Shown piece after piece: positions 45,723-57,558 of a stretch of DNA of 64,000 nt. The stretch is from Flammula alnicola (lineage: Eukaryota > Basidiomycota > Agaricomycetes > Agaricales > Strophariaceae). Below the pieces are notes generated by a model that saw nothing but the letters and a program-made list of their open reading frames with translations, was not told the DNA's origin and did not search any database. Position 1 is the stretch's first letter. Each line of letters opens with the position of its first letter. A program made the translations under genes and the position numbers. Location of the stretch: contig JADNRV010000242.1 of assembly GCA_015499995.1 (NCBI GenBank), positions 1 through 64,000 of the forward strand, in the 5' to 3' direction.

Positions 45723-47189
45723 TAGGTATCTTCCACATCCTCCACCCATGAAAATATCTGGTATCCTTCATGATATCGAGATATTTTGAGTATATCTGCC
45801 AGCGTACCATCTGGTCGTCGAAATTTGACCTGTTCGAGGAAATAGAAATCGGAGGCAATGGCACGAATCGCGTCCATTTTAGACGAACCATTGGGTTCAA
45901 GATCCGGCCACCCCTCAATTTCAAATTCCCGAGCATACGGGAAAGCGCAGAAAACTTGAGCGAACAAACTCTGAAAAGAGCCGAATGCATTAGTGGAGTC
46001 GAACTATCCCGAAAGGATTCAACGTACCAAGGTTATATCATCCGGAAGATCGCCCGTCCAAGTCTCAATGCGCGGGAATAGATTGGAGAAATCTCCCATC
46101 CACCCAACGAAGTCGTCAAGGGAGTCATCAGCGATGTCTCTCAAGTAGAATTTGAGATTTTTCATATTTGGCAAGGCGTCCGGGGCAAGCAGGAACAACG
46201 AATGAAGCATAACGTCCACGGCTTCCTTCAGTTCGTCGTGCAACCCATGGACGATGGACAAGGATGACATGTTTTTCAGACCTTTACATTCTCCGCTCGC
46301 CAGCATTTGGACGAAACTTGGATGTGCGTTGAGAGACCGGAGGTTGGGAAGCATATCCTTGGTGATTAATGTAGGGTCCAGTTGATCTAGATACTCGTAC
46401 TCGGGTATATACGCCAAGTGGAGATCACGGAGGGTGGGATGAGAACGTAGAAATCGAGTAAGAGCAGTTGACATTTCAGGGGAGTGGACCACATCCCATG
46501 AGCCGAGCTCGAACGAAATAAGACGGGGAAAACGGATAGTACCAAAGGCAACAAACGATCCTATCTCAAATTCCTCTATTTCAGAAAGGAATGAAAGGTG
46601 AGTTATGGTTGAAGCCGAAGCTCGCGCGAGGGACAGCACAGGAATCGAAAATGAACCTAAAAAATAGATATGAATATAAGTATTCGATGAGGGTATGCGA
46701 AATGATCTTGCCTTCAAGTTCTCGCCATGTCAGACTTTCCAGACCAGAGATCGTAAAATGCAAACCTGGAAGTGGACCTGAAAGTATGTATCGAAAGTCT
46801 TTCAGAAGGGGACAGAACGTTGTTATGCTCTCGACAAATGATTCTTGATCTGCGGCACTTGCAAAAAAGGGACAAGAATGAAGGATATGGAGGGATCGCA
46901 ATTTGCACATGTCCTTCACGATGTCGAAAGGAATGTAAGCGGATCCATCCCTCCCCTTGGGCAAAACGCTGGAGAACGTAAGGTCTTCCACCCTTCGAGC
47001 AACATCGGGATGTCGAAGAAGATCCAGAGTATTGCGGAGAAATATAGTATCTTTTAGGATCACTTGTCGATATAGTAGGGGACGCGAAGCCGCAAGAAAC
47101 AGAGAACATACTCGGGCAAGAGAAGGAAGGTCTCTTCTCCTGCTGTGAGCGGCGACCAGAAACCAAAGCTCGCGGGGGAGCCTGTGCAT
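45701..47189 (-). CDS. F-box / LRR-like protein with transposon-derived end
   Basis: Three exons, 47189-46712, 46656-46028 and 45970-45701, close to 458 residues. The N-terminus MHRLPRELWFLVAAHSRRRDLPSLARVCSLFLAASRPLLYRQV is an F-box region. Leucine-rich strands follow (LRSLHILHSCPFF, RFPRLISFELGSWDVV, TLRDLHLAYIPEYEYL, ALPNMKNLKFYLRDIADD), ending in QVFCAFPYAREFEIEGWPDL and FYFLEQVKFRRPDG. The first intron (46657-46711) starts GCAAGA, a GC-AG intron; the second is GT-AG. The final codons (TAC TGT GCC TGG TCA GGT AGT TAG) lie in the terminal inverted repeat of the neighbouring element. The natural C-terminus was therefore cut and replaced by about six transposon-encoded residues. Probably still readable; function unknown. 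Confidence 0.75.
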
Positions 47190-47639
47190 CCTCAAGTTCG
47201 AATCCGGGAGACGCCGGCACGTCTTCGCTCGAGTGTTTTTTTGTTTTGTTTCCTGAGGTAGAAAATGGATAAATATACACGTAAAAATGGTAATAAAAAG
47301 TGCAAGATGGGTACACACGTCGAAATTCAACAAATACTACACCCTAATCCTAATGTCTGGGACCTTAACGAGGCTACTCTTCATGCAACGAGATGAGATG
47401 AGCAAGTAACGAGTTACTTGTGTCAGGGGGAAGGGTGTCACTATCCGATCTGGGAGGGTCCGCGAAAAGCAAGTTGGAGGCAAGATTTGGCAAAGATTTG
47501 GTCTGTCTTGAAAGTTGAGAGTTTTCAAGTTCGTTTACGATACTGGTCACGTGCGAAGTCGATGTGCCGAGTCCCGACACCCGACGGCCGCTCGGCGCTG
47601 GGAGTCACATACGGGCCCTTTGTGGTCCAAAGGCACTTC

Positions 47640-47900
47640 AATTTTGCTTCAATTTGCAATTTGCAATTTGCAATATTGAGATTTTCAAGTGCAAAATACG
47701 CCACCAACATTAAGGACGAAAATCTCAGAAAAGTTGCTGAACAAATTCCATCACATCACACCAACTTCACATTTGCTTCACATCGAGCGATGCGCTTCAA
47801 GCGTCTTTTATCTCGCCCTCGTTGCCATCACCGACCATGATATTCACGCAGCAGGCCCTTCATCTCGAAGAGTCGATACTCGAATGCCGCGTGCCCTGAT
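47640..47900 (+). pseudogene. F-box protein fragment
   Basis: A short remnant of the same F-box subfamily as 31527. It holds NIKDENLRKVAEQIPSHHT and, in a shifted frame, HIERCASSVFYLAL, which matches HIERCTSIVFDVQYA. A decayed DHDIHAAGPSSRRVDT then corresponds to PTMIFTRKAIRLEEL. It is embedded in AT-rich repeats (a CAATTTGCAATTTGCAATTTGCAATATTG run around 47650-47680). Confidence 0.6.
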
Positions 47901-48066
47901 CAGTCTTACGAATAGGAACTCAATAGTCGGAGGATGTCAGAAATGATTGAATTTATACATTTTACATTACGAGAGTACGTATATACGACATATCGAGCAG
48001 CATGATGCACATTAGGTTCATAATGCCCGAGTATAGATGAGGTATAAAGGCGCCTAAGTAAGGCGC

Positions 48067-51000
48067 CTAAGTAAGGCGCTGACAATAGTCTGGATTCCCA
48101 GTAGGGTTCTGAAACGAGATAAGACGTTGACTGAAATAATAATAAACAAGAGAGAACGCACCAAAGCCCAGTTTGGCATAGAAGTGACTTTTCCACTTCC
48201 TCCACCGACTGCGAAGGTGAAGACGAAGACCATAACCTGTGTGCCTCCATCCAGAGCCGCCGAGAGTAGGAAGTTGTATTTCCTGAACCATCTCGGGCGA
48301 TGCTTCCTCAGATAGTACTGCGAGAACACGGCCAAGCAGAACGTGGTAAACACGGAGCTGTTGATGCCGACGCTAAGGTATCCGAGTGTCCCTAGATCAT
48401 ACGACAACAACTGTTAGAAAATAAACACGAGAATGGCTTAAAATGAGAACATACAGCAAAGAATCGGTGTGACGACGTGATTAGCACCGAGCTTGGGGAA
48501 GAATTTGTGAAGAATCCAGAAAGGCACTGGAACCGCAAGACCGATGAGGATTGAGAAGGGGACAATCTATCGAGGAGATTTGCTTAGGAGCGGCACGAAC
48601 GCTTGTAACAGTAAAAACGTACCCCATAGCGACCATCTGGCGCATAGAGAAGGTTTCCGAGGGCACCCCAGGAGACTGCATCACTGTTGAATGACTGGGT
48701 AGGGAAGGAACATGTCAGAGCCCGAAGAAAGATTGGCAGACGAAATAAATCTAACCTGGACTTGTTGACCGGACCACTGTAATCGAAGTTAATCTCCGGT
48801 GGTTTTTAGGAATTGATCTTGGTACTTACAATATTGGAACCTTGGACGTCCAAGAGAATCTCGCGGTGCGTACTGATAATGACTTTCATAATAATATAGT
48901 TCAAAATACCGCCCTTGACGAATATGAAGCCAATCAAAATCGGTTTTCATTGCCAAGAGTAAGAGCAACGTACAATGATTGCACCCAAGCATTGCACGGT
49001 AAATGTGACGCGAGGAGGAAGCTTCGTATATTGACCCTGTAAGAGCCATCGTTAAATTCAAAATTGATGGAGTGGCGGCGCAGATAATCACCATCTTGAG
49101 ATCGCGGATGAGGCCACGCGCTTGGTCAACAGTATTGAACCCATAAAGTGTGAAATACATATTGGTCTGCGGACTGCCCGGGATCATGGATGCGCCCAAA
49201 ATCTGAGAGACCCGAAGGTTGGTTCTGTGAATGGAAATCTGAACACACAGACACTGACCTGTACGAGATTCTGGATGTTTGGCACGAAACCGGTGATAGC
49301 GTACACTGTAACCACGAACGGAAGGAAAATAGCTGCGATGATGAGTGCGACGATCAAGCCCCACCTATGCGAGATATTTGGTTAGCGACGATATATTTGA
49401 CAGTATCACTTGTACGTGTACCATGGAAGACCGGAGTGTCCAGTGTAGATAGTAGCCATGGCCATCGAGAAGCTGGCAAGAAAGACCAGAATATACCACC
49501 ACATGGGAACTTCGGGATAGACTTTCATCTTTGCGAGATGGGGGTCGTAGTTTTCGCCAGCCTTGAAAAAAAATTAGCTCGCTGCTTGAGTCGAACGAGT
49601 GGAACCTACCCTGTATTTCCTAATGACCTCGATGATATCCTTGCCGTACCACAAGAGGACGTGCATAATAGTCGCACCAATGGCCAAGTTGGCTCCGATC
49701 TTGGTGAGCACCTGCGAGCTGGCAAACCAAGGAAGTCCCACTTCTGCGAGTTTGGCAGGGTCGAGGCGGAAGTTCTCGTCCAAAATTGCAAGCTGGTCAA
49801 AGAGGCTTCCGTTTTCGTAGAATAAGGCCTGCGACAGGAACGGGAAGTTCTGGCCACTCCACGTGTTCGCCGCGTAGCAAGCACAGAAAGCGATGCTGAC
49901 GAGGGCAATGAGTCAGCATGTTCGTGAGTAACAATCGAGTTACACGGAAGACTGACATGCAAACCATCGTTCCGAAATAAAGTGACAACTGGGTTGAAAG
50001 AGGCGTGAAAAGCGCTCCAAGTGATCCACCACCCGAGCCGACGTAGTTCCAATCCAGGCAGAGGGAGAACATCCCGAGACCTTCATTTCCAGCGGCACCA
50101 CCTACATTAAATGACGCTAAGCGGGATGAGAGCATTAAAAATATGGTCAACGCACCAAAAATACGGGTGAACCAAGCGCTATCTCTTTTCGCAAGGCAGA
50201 AGATACTAATACCTGTGAGCGTTCTGTGTAACGTAACTCAGGTTAGGGGCTCTGATACTGATCTTGTAGGGCCAGAGCGCTTACGGGGCAATGAATTCAG
50301 GGAACCACTCCCAGACGAAAATGGCGATGAAAATCGACCAGAAAAACTTGACTCGCTTCTTCTGCAAAAATATCTTCTTTCCGCGGTGAAGGGCGTCGAA
50401 CAACTGCACAGTGGGAAGCAAGTTGGGGAATACGATGTAGGTTGGGTACACTAAAAATGCGCGCATTATACCTATTTATGGCCATCAGCAACGGAATTGC
50501 TGCCGAAGATAGTATGTGGACCCACCTCCGAGGCCATATCCCATCAGTTGCGATCCTGATATAGACACATTGCGTTAGTTCGAGATAGCAAACATAACAA
50601 AGAAGTGACGAAGCGACATACCGATAAGCGTGAAGATTCCAACGCCGACGTTGGGCTGAAGGAAGTCAATGGTGAGCATGCAGGTGAGTCTGGCCGAACC
50701 GTCACCGTCATCGTGGGATGATGAGATAAGTACTTACGGAAAGGTTGTAATAGAGGGAGTCTGCTGCGAAGATGCTAATGGCCAAAGCCGATTCAGCTGC
50801 GGTAGTAGAAAATATAGTGATTGCCACATGTTCCTTAATGTCTGAGGTGAACCATGAGAACGGTGTGGGTGAAATACGTGAGAGAAAGCGCTTACTGAAA
50901 GGGCCTGGGTTCATAAACCTCCAGAAGGCATTATCTGGGGTCCTCAAACGCTCTCGCACATTATTGGGTCCGGGAATAATGTCCTCGAGAACGAGGCCAA

Positions 51001-51491
51001 GTATATAGGCGATGATCTGGAGGAAGAGAGGACTAACGTAGACCGTCTGAGGCCTAAAATACTGGATATCCATAACAGTCAGTGTCGTTCTTCGTCGTCA
51101 CATGTATCAAGAAGACGTACGAAGATCTGTCCGAGAACAGCGCCGAAACAGGAGAGTCCAAGACCAAGGAACCACATCCTGAACGTAAACGCTGGAAGAG
51201 TGGAGTCGTCCTCCAAAGAGATCAGACGAGTTGCGACATCAACATCCGTCTCTGTATGATGAAGGCCAATGTCAAGCTTTAGGTATAGAAAATCTCATGA
51301 AGTGTCGTACCAATAGGTCTCTCTTTACCATCCTCGCCAAGGTCAATGGCTCGAAGGTCGTCGTAGACATCTCCTTGAATGGAGGCAGCAATTTCGATGG
51401 AACCGTTCTCCTTGTCCGCCCCTTTCTCATCGCTGAACGAGTCGCTTCGTTCATGGATGGGATGTACCGGAACAGAATCAACAGCAGCCAT
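48067..51491 (-). CDS. OPT-family oligopeptide transporter
   Basis: A plasma-membrane proton-coupled transporter for small peptides, or peptide-like compounds such as glutathione. It runs from the ATG at 51491 (MAAVDSVPVHPIHERSDSF) to the TAG at 48067, with many short introns, roughly 850 residues. The acidic N-terminal tail is followed by the family sequence: FTFRMWFLGLGLSCFGAVLGQIFYFRPQ, PLFLQIIAYILGLVLEDIIP, FWRFMNPGPF, IKEHVAITIFSTTAAESALAISIFAADSLYY, IFTLIGSQLMGYGLGG, WSIFIAIFVWEWFPEFIAP, GLGMFSLCLDWNYVGS and GLPWWGLIVALIIAAIFLPFVV. It ends in VPFWILHKFFPKLG and SAALDGGTQVMVFVFTFAVGG. The NPGPF and WEWFPE motifs are OPT signatures, and about 14 membrane segments are expected. Near the stop codon is a small direct repeat (GGCGCCTAAGTAA, two and a half copies, 48050-48079). 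No frame break was found. Exons were not all fixed. Confidence 0.9.
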
Positions 51492-54400
51492 GGTGGGCTT
51501 GGTGCTTGATCAATCAAGGAGAGGCAGACACAGAGGCCCTTCATATACTACCCATGGGCGCCATAAATCCAGCCTTCGTTGGGTGTTCCACATGGCGTCC
51601 ATCTGAAGAAGCCAATGGCATGCTGCGTATTCTTGGATATCTCTACTCTGATTATATTACTTATCGCGCAAGGAAGGTTTAGACGGTGTGAAGGGGATTA
51701 AATATAGCTCCACACTTACTTGGCACCAGCTGGTCAAGTGGCGTATGCGAGGTTGGCATCAGCGCAAATGGATACTACGAAGCGTAAGATTCATGGTCGT
51801 CAGCGAATGTTATCGAGCGATGCATATTCTACATGACGACTCACTGAAACGTTCTGAATCATGGCGGGGAATCGTCGAAGGCCATGCATTTACATGCTGA
51901 ATGAACTCAACGTAGGGCTTTGCATTGATGGTGTATTGGTTCCGCGTGGTCCCGAAGGTATAAGGGGCTGTAATACGTCAAATCAGGACTCCTGCAAAAG
52001 ACCAAGAAATTCCCATGTTCACCGGATTCTTAACAATTTCTGCTCCAGTTGGAAAGCAGTTCTCCTACAATGTATAAAATTATCGCAACGCTAAGTCATT
52101 CGAGACCCATTGGGATTGAGCGGCGCATGGGAAGGAGGCGAAGACAAGCATTTTGAGGCCGTTCTTCTTGAATCGTGATCGGGCAGCTCTCAGAGCCTCG
52201 GGCGTGGCCGCATAATGACCTTTCTTCCTCCGAATGATGGAACATTCAATTCACAAGCATCAGTCGCATCAGTCGGGGAGCGTATGATAGACGGCTGGCG
52301 GTGACTTCGGCACACTCTGACACTCATTTCCGACAAAGAGCTTTACGAGTTCCGAGACTCTATCTGAAGAGAAGGGGAATAGCCATGTCAGTTACCGCTT
52401 ACTGGATTGAAATCCAACGGAACAAACGAGCGAGTCAACAAGCATGACTTACAGAAAAATCTGGCGAGATGTGGAGACTAGTTTCGACATTATACGAGAG
52501 CCATGAAGGGTTACATCCAAGGAATGCATTCACCTTGACGGAATTATCGTCAAGTCCATGCCTAGTGTTGGTCTTGCGACCCACTGGTTCTAGTCGCATA
52601 CGTGCGTCGTGAATGATGAAGGCAGAGTCACAGTCATGGGCAGGCCCGAAGTTGAGTTCAGAGTTGCAATTTTAAATTCACAATTTCACACCACGTGAGA
52701 ATCTTATTATTATTACGTACGCCGTGTGAGAATTTTGCCAAAGCATTGGCGCAGTTGGCGACTTTTAGCCCCAAGCACGTGATTCCTTCCATTATGTAAT
52801 GCTCTCGAGCTGGTCAAACGCATGAACTGGTTTGTTTACGGTGTGTGGCATGGTTGAAAACACAGAGGACATGTAAATTCAAAGTCTCTCCGTTTATCTA
52901 GAGCATCTCTGGGACAAATTTTTATGCATTTATTATTGAAAATAGTCTAATGCAAAGAAAGGAGGCCAAAACCACTACTAATCATATAACTAACTCCATG
53001 ACAAGTGGCACTTGGTTAAAATGGTGATGACTACCCCCCACTAGACCTTAAATCATATATATCTACCTAAGGAGACGTATGGACATCCTTCGAGATTATA
53101 ACGCCTCACGAAGAAGACACACATTGATGGCCAGTGATAGAGTGATGGGGGCCTATGGACTGTGGCGAGGGTGAGAGGGGTAAACAGGTCAGGAGAATAC
53201 ATATATTGCTGTGAGAGGAGCTTGAACAGCGTGGTGGCTTGGGAGGCATGCAAACACAACGACGAGGAAGATAATGGTGGTGGTAAGAGGAAAGATGAGC
53301 GGTGCCACCAATCACCGGCACCAATCATGCGGATGTGAACTGAGTTGGGAGCGTTCAATTTCAAGCATTACATAATGGTTTCAACCTCACGTGCATGGGG
53401 CTAAAAGTCAAAAACTCATTGGCGCTAATCCGTTCGTCACTTCGTTGCCAACTGGGTGACTCTCTCACTTAATAATTTTTTCAGTTGCACATTTCCAGTC
53501 TTATGCAGCATATTTCGCCCCCACTTTCTATTTTTCCAAGTGAAAAATGAACGAGAATTTGAGAAAATGATGGAACTCGGGCTGCTGATTTCCGCGTGTG
53601 CAAGGGAAAGGCCGGTTCCTGAAGAGAAATTCACAGTTGTATGAACAGGGTGACGCCGGGGAAATTATACACGATGCAAAATCCCTGAAACCGGCAAACT
53701 TTGTGTTGACTTGATGCAACAGCCTCGTGTGTAGGAGAAATCCGTTATTCTTATCCGGGCCGAGGCGTGCAAGCTTTGAAGCGCGAGGCCTTGAAGCTTG
53801 AAGGCCCGGCGCTTCCGGAGCGGCTCAACGCCAATGATGCGCGATGCTACGAGTCTACAGGACTGGACGAGCAGGAAATTAGAATACCCGGGAGGCCAGC
53901 GATGGTTCAGAAATGATCAAGACAAGGTCGTGTCGAACATGGGCTAACTGGAATTATTTCGGAAAGACTTAAAACATGCGCCTTGCTCCAGCCAAGGTAT
54001 ATTAAAATAGGGATTAAACCGCGAGAGATCCGAAGTCGGACAATTCAAACGACATATCTACAAGACGATTCCTAGTTTGAAGCTGAAAGTCAAATTGCGG
54101 GACCACATAGGGACTGATACACTATTAGAGCAGAAGTTCAAAGCTCCTAGGTTCCCAGTCGGAGATCGCCAGTCCGACCGACCTGGAGTCGAGAGCTTAA
54201 AAAGCGTTCAGTATTTACTTTCTCCAGACCTAATGTTCCACGCTATTTTCGGCCCGCGGCCTGGCTCTATTTAAGTACAACTTGACTTCCATATGTACTC
54301 TTACATATCTTTGACATATCGTGGGTGGCGCGCAGTAAGTAATCTGATAAAAGAAGATTTGCTTGGCAGGGCTGCAGGCACTGAGCAACGTTGACAAGGC

Positions 54401-57400
54401 CAAATACTTAAAAAGAAAAACGCTCTCAACCTTTTCCTACCTTCGGCGTCATGCTAGATTAATATTAATATTCTGAGAGGCTATAACCACAATCCACATG
54501 GACGGATAACCATCCGCTGGCTGTGCACAGTGTGCAGGGATTCACTGGTGTATGTCATTTTCGTCCTCAATAATTACCACCGAAATCTTGCAGTCCCTAG
54601 ATAGCCTGCCGTTTCGAGCACGCGCAAACGTCCAAAATGGATTATATTATGATCCACAATTCCGAATGATGCACATCGCCAACAATTGGAAGGAAAATGC
54701 TGCCCTCGATCGAATGGAATTATATGATTCCGTACGACTCGCGAATGGGAATGCAGCCTCAATGACACATGAAGTTTCGCATTCGCATGCTCGTCCATGA
54801 TGAAACATCAGCCGACAATCGCGGTAGCCCCAATTGGTCTGCCGAGATTCAGAACCCATACATGGCTGCATGCTAGAAAATCCATAGCGGTTTTCAGATT
54901 CACTACATACTCGTAGAAAGAAATAGGGAGGTTGGGTGACCATATTTGACGTCTCGTGGACGAGAGAAAAGTCGAGCATTCGTCACTCCCTCAACCAATG
55001 GGTGAATAGGTCGTACAGGGAGGACTTTCCCAGATCCAGAATTCGCAGAATCGACCTGAGCCTGCGTTGGGGCATATCCCTTCTCATCAAATATCACGTC
55101 CAAAATGCAAGCTAAGTCATCATCGCGAGTCCTCCTGTCAGCGAGCATCGTCAGTCTTGCAACAAACTACCTCTGTTTGCAGCGTCGAAATTCATGAGTC
55201 AAGTCTCGTTTATGTGAAGATCCATTTCTTTTACGGTCACCTGAAAAATGGTCGGGAAGTCAACAATCGGCGCCTAGGCTGTAGCTAAGTAATGGCGAAA
55301 TATCATGGGATTGGGTTGGGATGGCAATTCAATTTGACAGTTACCAGATCCAAGGAAATTTAAATGACGGTGGAGTATGCATAGGCCAACCAGGCCGGAC
55401 TCTCGGAGGGTCAGATACGCGTCGAGCACGCCGTGCCACGGTATAGCGTCGCACGCGATTGCAAGAGGCAAGCAAGAATGATTCAACGGTGTCCGCTGGT
55501 ATCTATCTATGGACACTGCCTCTGATCCTATCTAATCTAATCTAGTCGAGGATCTCCGCCAGACCGCACTACTAAAACGGAGAAAACAGTCTGTACGGTA
55601 GGAGTCTGCAATTTTAAACTTAAAGATGTGTTGGAACTTGGTTGAAGGAAGACAGGATTTCAAGCTCAAGAATCAATAGAAGTTACAGAATAGTCATAAC
55701 ACCAGACTGCTTGCCCTAATTCCATCCGCATGATCTATGCGCTCTCTTTCGCCTTCTTTCGCGTCAAAACCTATCTGCTCTCAATTGTGCCGGACATTTT
55801 TTTTATCTGTGATTATTAAATTCAAAGCACAAGACAGAGATGACACCAGAGCTTTAAACATCTGGGTCCTGTTCTTTCCTGGAGGTCATCTTACTAATGC
55901 ATTAATTAGAAATAGAAAAGAAGTCCAACTATCAAGAAAGTCGGAATGAAACTTTTTTCAGATGCTCCTCCAAATGCGCATCAGACTGCAAGTCTCTAGG
56001 TATCTGCGCTTCATGATGCTCATCTTCAGATTCTTCTCAGCGTCAATCCCCTTCAATGTTCACCATTCATCTCGCCAATCCTTTCCGGTCGAGACCACAG
56101 GTAGAGAGCCCCCTACATCTCTACTTCGGCTGTCGGGACCCGTCTGGGTTCCGACTTCAAACTTGGCCGGAGGATGCCATCATTCTCGAGCATTTATGCA
56201 TTCAAGGAGTTTCGCGACACCGGCCTCTTCGAAAGGGACATTTAGTTGGAGCCCTATACCTCGAAGTCTTTGTGGAATACATCTCCCAGATGGCCCACCT
56301 GTCGTATCATCTCTGGGATATATCTGCGGAGCATGATGGCATCCGTTAGCAAAGGAAAAGAGTTTGATGACTATGATTAAGCTAAACAGCAATATCTACG
56401 TATTCGACTTCAAGGAGGAGGCATCAGCACCTTGGATATTGGGCGTTGCTAGCGCATCTGATGCCTTCCTAGTCTCGAAGATCTCCTTTCTCGTGGTATC
56501 AAGTTTTGCACCCCTGCAAACGCGTTTCCCATCCACCCGCATTGACTTGACGGTGACAATACCGCAACTCCCTGCCCGCGTCCATACATACACATTCACG
56601 AAAGCGAATTACGAGGTCTATTCCAAAAGTTATACTACCTTCCCTGCGCAGACTGATAGATATCCTCGTAGGCGAGCTGCACTTCTTCAGGGAGGTACAA
56701 TTTGGCGCCTCACTGAAAAGTGACTTGTTTTGGAGGGACCAACGGATAAAATGACACTAATTATGTACCCAATAAATCACAAATATTCCATTCTTTTGGG
56801 TGAGTGCGTTTAGGCAGCGGGTTTACATACCTAGATTAGACCCTAGATTATGGTCGTGTAAGCACAAAGCATTACTAAACAACCTATTTCTCTGTCTGTA
56901 GCAGCATATATCAGTAACACTGGTATCATAATACTTGAAGGGAAGAAGGCAGGTACTAAATAGATTGCACGTAAATGTACGTCAGATGAAGGAAAACTCC
57001 GGTACGTACGCACAAGCGTATCTAAGTTCTGTTTCGACTATGTTGGCGCCTTGGACTGAGGTTGTGTCACTGGCTGGCCCTGCGACACGCCCAACTTTGT
57101 TTCGTTCAAAGTAGACACTCTACCTTCTCAATCACCATCTCACCTGATACTGTAGTAGGTGTGCACAGTTGACTCTAATTACAGTAAAAGCACTGTGCAC
57201 ATTTTATTCTAGCCTGGAGTACTGACCGTGCACACTTCTACTCTAGCTAGAGTAGAGTTCTATGTCCACATTTGGCATGTACCCTCCGTGGGCTCCCCGT
57301 GCCACCTTCGGCAGGTCGCAGCGCCATCCCACCTATGCGCCCCGGTCCCGCCTCCCGCCCATGCGCCAGGGCGCATTCCAAATAAATCTGTGATAGGTGA

Positions 57401-57558
57401 ATTCCTTTTTATGAGGAATTCCCACACTTCGGACTTGTGTCTGATGGAAATAAACCATACAAAAATAATATTTATTCGTCTACTCATAAGTGTGTATTAC
57501 CATTGTCGTCGTCGTCTGCCTCCAAAAAATAAGAAAATAAATTCATTCAATCATGAAC
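51492..57558. other. 6-kb gene-poor region
   Basis: No supported gene. Several short open frames were looked at, such as 54552-54800 (+), 54903-55148 (-) and 56056-56723 (+); none shows a domain, signal peptide with a long body, or spliceable extension that I recognise. AT-rich tracts and small repeats are scattered through it, with a GTGCACAG/CTGTGCAC inverted pair at about 57160-57250. It is probably old transposon debris. Confidence 0.4.

Noticed and set aside
56056..56723. Two consecutive plus-strand open frames
   Set aside because: No recognised domain, no splice pair joining them convincingly, and comparable frames exist on the other strand.
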